From JBCCCJ01 sp039029315 (GTDB taxonomy: Bacteria; Bacteroidota; Bacteroidia; J057), in the NCBI GenBank assembly GCA_039029315.1, contig JBCCGK010000038.1, positions 1-64,000 on the forward strand: a DNA stretch of 64,000 nucleotides, in the 5' to 3' direction. The notes under the pieces were generated by a model. The model was not told where the DNA came from and did not search any database. It saw only the letters and a program-made list of their open reading frames with translations. Shown piece after piece: positions 37,604 to 47,500 of this stretch. The position numbers were made by a program, and so were the translations under genes. How positions within the stretch are numbered: the first letter of the stretch is position 1; every line of letters starts with the position of its first letter.

Positions 37604-38530
37604 ATGACATTTTTAGAATTAGCCGAAAGAATCTTAAGAGAAGAACAAAAACCATTGACTTCTACGGAAATATGGATTCGAGCTGAAGAAAAAGGATATA
37701 CTTCACTACTAAACACTAGTGGTAAAACACCTTGGGCTACTTTGGCGGCCCAAATTTATGTCAATGAAAGAGATAACTCTGATACTCCTTTTGGTGTTAT
37801 CGGCAAAAGACCAAAGCGGTTTTATTTAAAACAACAGGAAAGTCTATTGGACTTAGATAAGATTGAGACAGAGGAAAAGAGCGAAGAAATCATAAAAAAG
37901 AAGAGCAAAAGATATTTAGAAAAAGATCTTCATCCATTCTTAGCTCACTTTGCTTTTTTTGTTTTGAAGAGTTACACGAAAACTATCAACCATTCTAAAT
38001 CTAATAAGAAAGAATACGGAGAATGGGTACATCCAGATATGGTTGGATGTGTATTTCCTATTGGAGATTGGAGTCAGGAAGTACTACAATTAAGTTCAAC
38101 AGTAGGTAATAATGCGATTAAGGTTATTTCTTTTGAGTTAAAAAGGGAGTTAACTCTAGGAAAGTTAAGAGAAAATTTTTTCCAGACAGTCTCTAATTCT
38201 TCCTGGGCCAATGAGGGCTATTTGGTTGCTGCGGAAATTTCAGATAATGAGGATTTTAGAAATGAATTGTCAAGGTTATCCGCTTCCTTTGGAATAGGTG
38301 TGATTAGATTGGATATCGAAGAACCTTTTTCTTCAGAAATAATCCTTCCTGCAAAAACCAAAGAATTTCTCGATTGGGATACAATCAATAAATTGACAAT
38401 GAACAAAGATTTTCGGGAATTTTTGAGAAGAATAAAAAATGATTTGACCAGTTCTGAGATTCGAAGCGAAGCTTATGACAAAATCCTGGAATCTGAAGAA
38501 CTAGTCAAATCTATTCAAAAAAGGAAGTAA
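37604..38530 (+). CDS. HARE-HTH and PD-(D/E)XK-type nuclease-like protein (COG2958/HrgA-like)
   Basis: Residues 1-76 form a HARE-HTH winged helix (MTFLELAERILREEQKPLTS; TPWATLAAQIYVNE), a domain fused to restriction endonucleases and chromatin proteins. Residues ~105-310 contain GEWVHPDMVG (Asp145) and FELK (Glu178, Lys180), the D...ExK pattern of PD-(D/E)XK nucleases. This resembles HrgA of Helicobacter, linked to restriction loci. No methyltransferase partner is adjacent. ATG 37604 is chosen because the domain starts there; ATG 37568 would add 12 residues. Restriction-like activity is inferred. Confidence 0.75.
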   Translation: MTFLELAERILREEQKPLTSTEIWIRAEEKGYTSLLNTSGKTPWATLAAQIYVNERDNSDTPFGVIGKRPKRFYLKQQESLLDLDKIETEEKSEEIIKKKSKRYLEKDLHPFLAHFAFFVLKSYTKTINHSKSNKKEYGEWVHPDMVGCVFPIGDWSQEVLQLSSTVGNNAIKVISFELKRELTLGKLRENFFQTVSNSSWANEGYLVAAEISDNEDFRNELSRLSASFGIGVIRLDIEEPFSSEIILPAKTKEFLDWDTINKLTMNKDFREFLRRIKNDLTSSEIRSEAYDKILESEELVKSIQKRK

Positions 38531-38531
38531 T

Positions 38532-40784
38532 CTACTTCACCCGGTATCGTAATCCCACATAGGTATTCCGTCCAAAAATAGGCCCCCAGACCATTGAGCT
38601 ATCAAAATAAGGACTGAAGGGTTGCTCACTTGATAGAATTGGGCCTTCTTGTCTGTAATTCAACATATTCTCCATGCCCACATAAATCTCAAAAAACTCT
38701 CTAAATGTCTTGCTGATTTGTGCGTTCATCACAACAAAGGATGGAGACCGTTCAGAGAGTTGATATTCTAGCGGGTTGCTGCGAGTAAAGGGAAGTCGCT
38801 TGGACCCCTGCCAGTTCAAGGTATAATCGAAAGTCCAGTGATTGCGAGTATTATAAGCCAGATTCAGGAAGGCCCGATGGGCTGAAACCAATGGTTTCTC
38901 CATCAATACTCCATCATAGGCCGTCTTCACATCAAACCAGCGATAAGCCAATCGAGCATCCAGTCGCTTGATCACTTCATAATCCACTTGAGCTTGAAAG
39001 CTGTTGGAATAGGATTCTCCTTCCAGATTATAGAAGACCACTGTTTGCGGACTTTGCTCTCTATCAACAACAATTTGATTCTGAAAGTCTGTACGGTAAA
39101 AATCCAAACTCGCACTTCCATCCCGATAATCGAGGGTAAAATACTGTGTAACATTGAAACCATAATTCCAGGCAACCTCAGGTTGAAGTCCATAAGGGGT
39201 ATTGCCACCATCTCCTTGAATGATAAACTGACGAGAGCTGGCCAGTAGACCATTGTTTTCAGAAAAAATATTCGCTGTTCGTTGACCTCGACCAGCACTT
39301 GCCCGAAATACAGTTTTCTCTGTTGGAGCAAATCTGAGGTGGAGTCTGGGTGTTATAAAAGCACCAAACAGATTGTGGTGATCAGCACGAATTCCAGCAA
39401 CAGCGCCAAACTTTTCCAAATAACTATAGGTGTATTCAAAATAGGCACCAGGAACGATCTCCTGCCGGTTATAATCGACATCATTCAGAATTTCCTGATA
39501 GGCATCATACATGAAACTGGCTCCTGTACGAAATCCATGATTGGTATTTGAGAAAATTCCCTGATACATAAAATTGGCATACATCGTTTGTTGCCTGGCA
39601 TCATAGCGATTCATTCCAAAATAGCTGTCCTGATGATGATTGACAGCAGAGACTTGTAATCCATAGGTTCGCCAGGGTTTGTCTTCAAAGACTTTTCCGA
39701 TCTTGGTAAAGGCTTCCAGACGCTGCATATTGAGATGCATGCCCCACTTTTCATTCCCCAAGGCATGTTTGTTAGGCTCAAAATCGATCTGTCCTCCCAT
39801 GTTGTCGATATAGGTGCCTTTGACACCCAATTGTAATCGAAGTCCATTGGGGCCGATATATTTCCAGCGATTCAAAGCAATGAATTGATCGCTGAGAGGC
39901 ATGTCCAGAAAATTGTCCTGGTTTCGATCCCGTTTGATGGAAGCATTTTTTCCATGAAGCAGGAGTGCGGTAGACCACTTTCCGTCTTCGAATTTATGTG
40001 CGAAATTGGCATTTGCTTCTACCTTCCCTCCTTCATTGGCATAGAGATTCAGGTACATGCGTTCAGAGCTTTCTGGTTTGCGCAATTCGATGTTGATCTG
40101 ACCGGCAATGCTTTCAAAGCCATTGGCTACAGAGCCTGCGCCTTTGTTAAGTTGCATACTTTCGACCCAGGTTCCCGGAACATATGTCAGACCATAGATC
40201 GCGCTGAGCCCTCTGACATCTGGCATATTCTCTCGTGTGATCTGCGAATAAGGACCTGCCAGACCCAGGAGCTGGATTTGGCGAGTCCCTGTGACTGCAT
40301 CCGTGAAAGAGACATCCACACTTGGATTGGTTTCAAAACTTTCGCTCAGGTTACAACAAGCAGCCTTGAGGAGTTCTTTTTCTCCAATATTCTCCGTCTT
40401 CATTGGATCAATAAAGGAAATGGAAGTGCTTTTTTGCTTATGCACAATTTCTACCTCATCCAGGGTATGCTTGGTCTCCAATCGAATGCTGATCACCCCA
40501 CCTTCTGCTACCTCAAGGGTATCATTTTGATAGCCAAAATAACTGATGATGAGTACATTCGTCTCAGGTACTTGCGCTAATTCGAAGGTCCCCTCTTCTT
40601 CTGTCATTGTTCCTTCGCTTGTTCCTAGCCAGAAGAGTTTGGCGCCAATTAAGGGCATGATTTCTCCACCTTCTGTCGCTTCTACTTTTCCCCTGATGAT
40701 GCCAGAGGATGTTTGTGCTATTAGACAGATTGGAAGGAGAAACAAGAGGAAGTATAGGCTAGCCCAATTTATGTGATTGTTCAT
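38532..40784 (-). CDS. TonB-dependent receptor, probable copper/metal type
   Basis: A 750-aa outer-membrane receptor with signal peptide (after ATG 40784), a carboxypeptidase-like regulatory domain (about 25-110), a plug domain, and a 22-strand barrel ending GLRYRVK. The plug begins LLKAACCNLSESFETNPSVD, a Cys-Cys pattern seen in Bacteroidota receptors encoded beside heavy-metal genes. An in-frame start at 40832 adds 16 unlikely residues. It lies 11 bases after the HMA-domain gene. Together with the Cys-rich gene upstream this suggests copper uptake or handling (inference). Confidence 0.88.
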   Translation of the reverse strand: MNNHINWASLYFLLFLLPICLIAQTSSGIIRGKVEATEGGEIMPLIGAKLFWLGTSEGTMTEEEGTFELAQVPETNVLIISYFGYQNDTLEVAEGGVISIRLETKHTLDEVEIVHKQKSTSISFIDPMKTENIGEKELLKAACCNLSESFETNPSVDVSFTDAVTGTRQIQLLGLAGPYSQITRENMPDVRGLSAIYGLTYVPGTWVESMQLNKGAGSVANGFESIAGQINIELRKPESSERMYLNLYANEGGKVEANANFAHKFEDGKWSTALLLHGKNASIKRDRNQDNFLDMPLSDQFIALNRWKYIGPNGLRLQLGVKGTYIDNMGGQIDFEPNKHALGNEKWGMHLNMQRLEAFTKIGKVFEDKPWRTYGLQVSAVNHHQDSYFGMNRYDARQQTMYANFMYQGIFSNTNHGFRTGASFMYDAYQEILNDVDYNRQEIVPGAYFEYTYSYLEKFGAVAGIRADHHNLFGAFITPRLHLRFAPTEKTVFRASAGRGQRTANIFSENNGLLASSRQFIIQGDGGNTPYGLQPEVAWNYGFNVTQYFTLDYRDGSASLDFYRTDFQNQIVVDREQSPQTVVFYNLEGESYSNSFQAQVDYEVIKRLDARLAYRWFDVKTAYDGVLMEKPLVSAHRAFLNLAYNTRNHWTFDYTLNWQGSKRLPFTRSNPLEYQLSERSPSFVVMNAQISKTFREFFEIYVGMENMLNYRQEGPILSSEQPFSPYFDSSMVWGPIFGRNTYVGLRYRVK

Positions 40785-40795
40785 AATTACATTCC

Positions 40796-41155
40796 TCAAT
40801 GAACTTCCGCACCATCTCGATATGAACAGCAATTAGGCAATTTTTTATACACCTGATCAGGAGCTTTGAGTTCCTTGGTATCATGTCCAGCATCCGATAC
40901 AGCCTTATGAATCGTTTGGGGAGTGGTCTTAGCGTTGTTGAAGACAACAGTAAGGAGCTGGGTTTTTTTGTCCCACTCAGCCAGTTTTACGCCTTTGATA
41001 AGGGCGGCATTTTCGATTCTTGCTTTACACATATTGCACACACCAGTAACTTCAAAAGAAGTTTTTTCCACTTTTTTCGATTTTGACTGAGAAAATGCAG
41101 GAATGACAGATCCGATAAGGAAAAAGAAAAGGAGGGATATTTGAAGAGATTTCAT
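40796..41155 (-). CDS. exported heavy-metal-associated (HMA) domain protein
   Basis: A signal peptide (1-22, ending AFSQ) precedes an HMA ferredoxin-like fold with metal-binding Cys40 and Cys43 in GVCNMCKARIENAA. The 119-aa size equals a single-domain copper chaperone, here in the periplasm. A C-terminal NCC adds two Cys. It is positioned between the Cys-rich protein gene and the TonB receptor gene, all on the minus strand, so it probably hands metal to or from the receptor. Confidence 0.88.
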   Translation of the reverse strand: MKSLQISLLFFFLIGSVIPAFSQSKSKKVEKTSFEVTGVCNMCKARIENAALIKGVKLAEWDKKTQLLTVVFNNAKTTPQTIHKAVSDAGHDTKELKAPDQVYKKLPNCCSYRDGAEVH

Positions 41156-41237
41156 TGTTTTTGGATAATAATTGATTGAAAAATGAAAAACATCAGCCAC
41201 AGGGAATGGGGCTGTTAATCAAGAGATTCAAACAAGA

Positions 41238-41624
41238 TTATCCGTAATAGGTCAGGGAACAGTTGAGCAACCATTTGGGCTGCAGAAGCGGAGGGGGATT
41301 CGCTAACCAATCTACATGATTTTTCTTTTCAGAAACGACAGTGAGATCCTCTAATGATGGGTTGAGGGCATCAATTTCTGAAAAATCAGGAAGAGTAAGG
41401 GTGATAGAAGAACTCGCATGCTGTACCTGATCCAACTGCAATGAGATAGATTCATCATCACAGCATCTAGTCTTTTCTTCCAACTCTCCACAGCAGCATT
41501 TCCGCAGATCCGCAAATACTTCAATAGACTCTAGTTGACCCAGGCAATAATGCATATTGACAGAGATTCCTATCGAAGCCCAGGCATAGAATGTTGTGAA
41601 GAATATGACTGCTACCTTTTGCAT
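41238..41624 (-). CDS. small Cys-rich exported protein of a metal locus
   Basis: A hydrophobic N-terminus (1-20) leads to HYCLGQLESIEVFADLRKCC with a second cluster, TRCCDD. Cys and His placement in the first 60 residues suggests metal binding. HYC-type proteins of this size accompany copper genes in Bacteroidota. The C-terminal half is low-complexity. A TATCTTTG element (minus strand, 41647-41640) lies 15 bases upstream. No established name. Confidence 0.65.
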   Translation of the reverse strand: MQKVAVIFFTTFYAWASIGISVNMHYCLGQLESIEVFADLRKCCCGELEEKTRCCDDESISLQLDQVQHASSSITLTLPDFSEIDALNPSLEDLTVVSEKKNHVDWLANPPPLLQPKWLLNCSLTYYG

Positions 41625-42205
41625 GCTCTATTGTATACCCAAAGATACGGAAAATGTTGCGATTGGGGAAGAGTTGGATAAGTTTGGGAAAAAATGAGAA
41701 GGGAAATTCCTAAAAAGATTATACAATCAAGGCGGCTTTTGTTATCTTTCTGCTTGTTACGGCACAAAAACTGTGAAAACTTATATTCATGAAATTGCGA
41801 ACAATCAATTGGTCGAAACTAAGATTTCGCCTGCAGCATCTACATTTCCTTATTCTTATTGCTTTTGCTTACAAAGAGAGTTTCAAAATAAAAGAAACTC
41901 ATCTTGGGCTTCTATCTTTTCTATCAAAAACAGAGTTGATCGACTGATAAACATCAAAATCTTTAGGCTCTCAGACGGTAGGACAAAGATTGAGTGTATA
42001 TGAATGATGTAGCTGGTTTAGATTTGATGAATATCTATTCCGACAAAAGTGATATATGTCAATGCGAGGTTCTTATCTCCACCTTTTTGTCAAAAAATCA
42101 CATCGGAAATACATCCTAAATAACAAAATTTTTTGAGTTAATATATTGATAATCAGGCAAATAAAATTTCTATTTTTTGATTTAAAATCGGCAAAAAAGC
42201 AAACT
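41625..42205. other. gene-free AT-rich stretch
   Basis: Between the divergent Cys-rich gene and the lipoprotein gene. Apart from the -7-like element near 41640 I see no convincing coding frame or strong structure. A 76-codon open frame at 41773-42003 has no recognisable features. Confidence 0.35.
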
Positions 42206-42745
42206 ATGAATCTAGTCAAAAAAATTACTTTGTTTCTTCTTGGATTTTTTATGCTTGTCATTTTCGGATGTCAGGATGACAATCCTCCCAGTGCCCAAAA
42301 CGATCAGGAGTTTCGCTGCCTAATCAATGGTCAGGTATTCAATGGTGTCCACTTTAACAACTCTCTGATATTTTCGAAAAATGGGCTAAGTGGAGATTGG
42401 GCCAAGCGAATGGATATCCGGGCAGAAAATGACGCTCGGGATAGTATGGTGATCCTGACATTTGGGCTCGAACCTGCCATGGATTCTACGGATGCTTGCC
42501 TTCCCCTTGCTCTGGACATCGTAGAAGAGAGCTTCGGCAGTACAAACAGCTTCTGTACACTCACCGTTGGGAATGTATTAGATGGCTTTCCTGTAAGCGG
42601 ATTCACTCGCTTGAGTCGATGTGATTCAGGAGATCTGCTGATGGATGGTGTATTTGAAAACATCTCCAAATCCCTAATAAACTCAGACACCATCAGATTC
42701 ACCAATGGTGTATTTAACAATATTGAGTTCACGATCATTCAGTAA
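42206..42745 (+). CDS. lipoprotein of unknown function
   Basis: A lipoprotein signal with lipobox VIFGC (Cys about residue 22) followed by 157 residues containing four further Cys in a beta-rich sequence (FRCLINGQVFNG). This resembles small Bacteroidota lipoproteins with an immunoglobulin-like or DUF-type fold. ATG 42206 is preferred over an upstream in-frame start at 42146 because it begins the signal directly. The MITE-like copy B follows. Confidence 0.6.
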   Translation: MNLVKKITLFLLGFFMLVIFGCQDDNPPSAQNDQEFRCLINGQVFNGVHFNNSLIFSKNGLSGDWAKRMDIRAENDARDSMVILTFGLEPAMDSTDACLPLALDIVEESFGSTNSFCTLTVGNVLDGFPVSGFTRLSRCDSGDLLMDGVFENISKSLINSDTIRFTNGVFNNIEFTIIQ

Positions 42746-42860
42746 GACCTGGTTTGGGGCACAACTTGATCTTAACAGCTTGCAAAGCTGTGTACAGATA
42801 TTTCTGAAGTTTTTAACTTCAACGCATATGGATCACTTGATCAGCCTCAATTTGAGGTTA

Positions 42861-43023
42861 AGAGACTGTTTGGGAATCTGTGCTGAGAATTTTTATCGTG
42901 TATTTTTTTCTCAGACAAGGCTCTTTTTGGTTCTCATAGTGGTGCTATGGGAACAATAAAAGCCACCGGATGAGGAAAAAAGACGCGTACAAAAAATTAG
43001 TGATAGATTTTCAAACAGTCTCT
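42861..43023 (+). mobile_element. 163-bp palindromic MITE-like element, copy B
   Basis: The best-preserved copy, with perfect 12-base inverted ends AGAGACTGTTTG / CAAACAGTCTCT and the same 163-base length as copy A. Its two halves align as imperfect reverse complements over their full length around the centre TGGTG. The small palindrome CCTCAATTTGAGG (42846-42858) abuts its left end. It has no coding frame. Confidence 0.8.
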
Positions 43024-43083
43024 AAGAACTTCAGAAATCTCCCTCCGCACTCGTAGAAAAAGAGCGCGAGCAAATAAGATTTT

Positions 43084-44544
43084 CTAGCCTAACACATCCT
43101 TCACTACCTTGCCATGCACATCTGTCAATCGGAAGCGTCTTCCCTGGAACTTATAGGTCAGTCGTTCATGATCGATGCCAAGCATATGCATCAGTGTTGC
43201 CTGGAAATCATGAACATGTACCGGATTTTCGACTATGTTGTAGCCGAAATCATCGGTCCGGCCATAAGTGAATCCTTGCTTGACACCTGCCCCTGCCATC
43301 CATAGGGTATAGCATCTTGGATGGTGATCACGCCCATAATCAGTGTTGGTGAGTTTGCCTTGAGAATAATTGGTTCGACCAAATTCTCCTCCCCAGATCA
43401 CCAACGTATCATCGAGCAAGCCACGTTGTTTCAGGTCGGTAACCAGTGCTGCTGATGCTTGATCTGTTTCTTTGGTTTGGACAGGCATCGCACCAGGCAG
43501 ATTGCCATGCTGATCCCACCCTTGATGATACAACTGAATGAACTTCACCCCTTTCTCAGCGAGTCGCCGCGCCAGCAGGCAATTGGCAGCATATGTGCCG
43601 GGAGTGCGAGAGTCAGGCCCATACATATCATAGATGTGATCTGGTTCATCACTCAGATCAGTCACTTCAGGAACAGACGTTTGCATGCGAAAAGCCATCT
43701 CATACTGGGAGATTTTTGCCTGAATTTCCGGATCTTGTTCGTGCTCAAACTGAAGTTCCTGCAACTTCTTGAGATATGCTATTTGCCGTTTGCGGTCCAA
43801 ATGATTGATCCCATCTGGATTGTTGAGATACAGAACGGGATCTTTCCCAGCCCGAAACTGAACTCCCTGATGACGAGAAGGAAGAAATCCACTTCCCCAT
43901 GAGCGTGCATATAGCGGTTGGCCTGTTTTGTTTTTGGTGACCAAGACACAGAAGGCAGGGAGATTGTCATTATCACTTCCCAGGCCGTAACTCAACCAAG
44001 CACCAATACTGGGTCTGCCTGGTTGTTGCGAGCCTGTTTGGATAAAGGTTGTTGCTGGATCGTGATTGATCGCCTCTGTATACATGGATTTGATGAAGCA
44101 CAGTTCATCGACGACCTTGGCAGTATGGGGAAACAATTCACTTACCCATGCGCCACTGTCTCCATATTGGGAAAAAGAAAATTGCGATCCTGCTAGCGGA
44201 AATGACTTCTGACCGGCTGTCATACCGGTAAGCCGTTGTCCTTTTCGAATTGATTCAGGCAGTTCCTCCCCATTCCGCTCCTGAAGAAGAGGTTTGTAAT
44301 CAAAGGACTCCAACTGAGATGGGGCACCACTTTGGAACAAATAAATGATGCGTTTGGCTCTGGGAGCAAAATGCGGCATGCCCAACACGCCTTTGTTTGG
44401 ATCAATTCCAGCAGGATTGGCGAGTAATTCGCCGGGACCGAGAAGAGATCCTAAAGCAATCGCACCAATTCCAAGACTGGTTTTGGTCAAAAAATCCCTT
44501 CTGGAATAGTGGCGGGAATATTGATGGCAGTCGTGAGAGTTCAT
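43084..44544 (-). CDS. DUF1501 (sulfatase-like fold) Tat-exported protein
   Basis: A 486-aa protein with a Tat-type signal (SRRDFLTKTSLG at 14-25). The DUF1501 hallmarks are AKRIIYLFQSGAPSQLESFD, FVIW-type segment TLVIWGGEFGRT and DHHPRCYTLWMAGAGVK. This alkaline-phosphatase-superfamily-related family nearly always sits beside DUF1549/DUF1553 proteins, as here (11 bases downstream of one). First described in Planctomycetes, it is presumed to act in the periplasm on large polymers. Activity unknown. Confidence 0.88.
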   Translation of the reverse strand: MNSHDCHQYSRHYSRRDFLTKTSLGIGAIALGSLLGPGELLANPAGIDPNKGVLGMPHFAPRAKRIIYLFQSGAPSQLESFDYKPLLQERNGEELPESIRKGQRLTGMTAGQKSFPLAGSQFSFSQYGDSGAWVSELFPHTAKVVDELCFIKSMYTEAINHDPATTFIQTGSQQPGRPSIGAWLSYGLGSDNDNLPAFCVLVTKNKTGQPLYARSWGSGFLPSRHQGVQFRAGKDPVLYLNNPDGINHLDRKRQIAYLKKLQELQFEHEQDPEIQAKISQYEMAFRMQTSVPEVTDLSDEPDHIYDMYGPDSRTPGTYAANCLLARRLAEKGVKFIQLYHQGWDQHGNLPGAMPVQTKETDQASAALVTDLKQRGLLDDTLVIWGGEFGRTNYSQGKLTNTDYGRDHHPRCYTLWMAGAGVKQGFTYGRTDDFGYNIVENPVHVHDFQATLMHMLGIDHERLTYKFQGRRFRLTDVHGKVVKDVLG

Positions 44545-44555
44545 ATGAATTGGGG

Positions 44556-47500
44556 TTATCGTTTGGTATACGCTTCATCCAGGTTCATCATGGTACTGGC
44601 AACCATGGTCAAGGCTGCTGTGGCCGACAGATTCAAAGACTCATCAAAAGGCTTTTCGCCGATGTTCATAAGATTCTTTGCTTCGGTAGGTGCCTTGGTA
44701 TATTTGGCCAGTTCGGTTTCAAATTGCTCCGTGAGTAAATCTATCTCAGTTTCCTGAGGGAACCTACCTGTGAGTAAGCGGAAGCCAAGGGTTAATTGAT
44801 CGATCAATTTTTCTCCCCCTTCCTTCTGCATGCGTTCGGCAAGAATTCTGGATGCTTCTACATATTGCGGATCATTCAGCAGTACCAAAGCCTGAAGAGG
44901 GGTATTGGTATTTTGCCGGCGAACTACGCAGGTATTCCGTGTGGAAGCATCGAAGACAATCATGGATGGGGGAGGGGAGGTTCGCCGGATAAAGGTATAC
45001 ATGGTTCGCCGATACAAGGAATCCCCACTATCTTGTTTATATCGTAACAATTTGGTCGAGAAGTTCCCCAGATCAATCCACAGGCCTTCTGGCTGATAGG
45101 GCTTAACGCTTGGTCCTCCTATGGTCTTGACCAATAATCCACTGGCTGCAAGCACATTGTCTCGGATCATTTCTGCTGCTAGACGATGTCTCGGTCCTCT
45201 TGCCAGCCAGATATTTTGTGGATCGAGTTCCAGAAGATTCGGAGGTGTATAGGAATCCTGCCGATAGGTAGCGGACATCACAATCATCTTGTGCATGGCT
45301 TTGATGTCCCAGCCAGATTCAATGAAGCTGATCGCCAACCAATCCAGCAATTCGGGGTGAGAAGGAAGAGATCCCTGACTCCCAAAATCTTCGGGTGTAT
45401 CTACTAAGCCTTTTCCAAAGTAGAGTTGCCAATATCGGTTCATGGTCACTCTACTGGTTAGAGGATGTTCAGGCCTAAGCAACCACTGCGCCAGACCTAA
45501 TCTATTGGCAGGAAGCTCCTCCGGGAATGCTCCTAGTTCTGTAGGAATATCAGGTTGTACCTGATCTGTGGGAGAATCATAAGCCCCACGATCCAGAACA
45601 AACATCGCTCTTGGTTGTTCCATCTCCTCCATGATCATGATTTCAGGAACCGAATTTGCCAAATCCAAACGCTGCTGATACAACTGTCTCAACTCCTTTT
45701 GAGTCTGCTGTATTTCCTTACTTTGGGTTGCCAAATAATGGTCAGCTATTCCATCAGAATTGGAAACACCAGCAATTTCTGCAACTTCCATGGCAGTGAC
45801 GGATCGATTGTAGAGGTAAATGTCATCGACCATCCCTTGATACAAGCCATTGTCTCCCGTAAATGATCGATAGCCTTTCCCAATCCTGATGGCGCGGTCT
45901 GTGATTTTGTGATCCCCTGATTGTACAGTTTTGATACTTCTTGTGAGTCGATCATAGTCAATCAAGGATTCTGCTTGCTGTCCATTTACGAACAAGCGCA
46001 TTCCCTCTCCTTTGCCCAAACCGTCATAGGAAAACATAATATGGGTCCAGGTGTCTGTTGGAATTTCCTGCTCGGTTGTCAACTGGAGATAGTCATGTGG
46101 AAGCGAATGAATCAGGCGAACGGATAGTCGGTCATGAGAATCCATGAACAAATCCCAGCCTCTCCAAAAATTGTTTTTGTCGCCAGAAGTTCCTGCAATG
46201 GTTTGAAAAACACCGGATTGACTTGGATGAATCCATAATCCAAAAGAGAATGGATCAGTCCATTCGAAGTTCTTGGCCTTGATGTGGAGGAGATTGTATT
46301 CATTGTCAACTCGTAAGGCTTTTCCTTTTTTCCCTTCCACCAATTGTGCCTCTGTTCCAATCTCAGCCTCTTTTCTTCCATCCATCCGCTTGGCAGAAAT
46401 CCGTTCCAGGGGATAATGCCCCAATAAACCTTGATTGAGATTGGTAGACAGAAAGGTCTGTTTGTCAAACCAATCCTGTGTTTTCAATACTTCCTCTTTG
46501 GTGAGGTGAAGGAGTTGTTTCTTCTGACTGATCTGATCATCCAGATCACGCAAGGCTTGTTCAGTTTCCTCTTCAGGAAGGGGCATACATGGGCCATAAT
46601 TCCCATCATCACCCGTCATCCCCAGTTCCTTGATGTTGTTGAAGAAAGCCGCCATTTGATAGAACTCCTTCTGAGAGACAGGATCGAACTTATGATCATG
46701 GCATTTGGCACATTCCATCGTCAAGCCCATGAAAGCGCGCGCGGTGGTGACAGATCGGTCAAAAACATATTCCAATCGCCATTCTTCATCAACAACTCCT
46801 CCTTCGGCTGTCATGGGGTGATTTCTGTGAAAGGCTGTCGCCAATACCTGATCCTTTGTAGCATTTGGTAGCATGTCTCCAGCCATTTGCCAGGTCAGAA
46901 AATCATCAAATCCTATATTGGAATTGAAGGCCTTAATCACCCAATCTCTCCATGGCCACATTCTGCGCCATCCATCGGCATGGAGGCCATGCGAATCTGC
47001 ATATCGGGCTACATCCAGCCATTCCATCGCCATTCTTTCCCCATAAGCATCAGAGGCGATGAGCCGATCAACAGCTTTTTCATACGCATCATCCGAATCA
47101 TCTGCCAGGAAGGCATCCATCTCTTCAATCGTTGGAGGCAGACCTGTCAAATCCAGACTGACCCTTCTCAGCAATCGCTCCTTGTTGGCCTCTTTAGAAG
47201 GTGTGATCCCTTGTCTTTCCAGTTCCTGCAAGACAAAATGATCGATGGAATTCCTTACCCAATTGATTTGCTTGACTTTGGGAACCACTGGCTTCTGGGG
47301 AGGAATGAAGGCCCAATGAGGTTTCCACTCAGCGCCCTGATCAATCCATTTGTTGATGAGGGCAATCTCATATTCGGACAAACTCAAATTGGATTCAGGA
47401 GGTGGCATCATTTCATCTGGATCGGTATTCGTGATCCGATGATACACCTGACTTTTTCTCAAACTTCCTGAAACGATGGCTCTCCTATCTTTGTCCTTGC

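Noticed and set aside
41773..42003. 76-codon open frame
   Set aside because: No ribosome-site evidence, no family resemblance and biased composition; left as intergenic.
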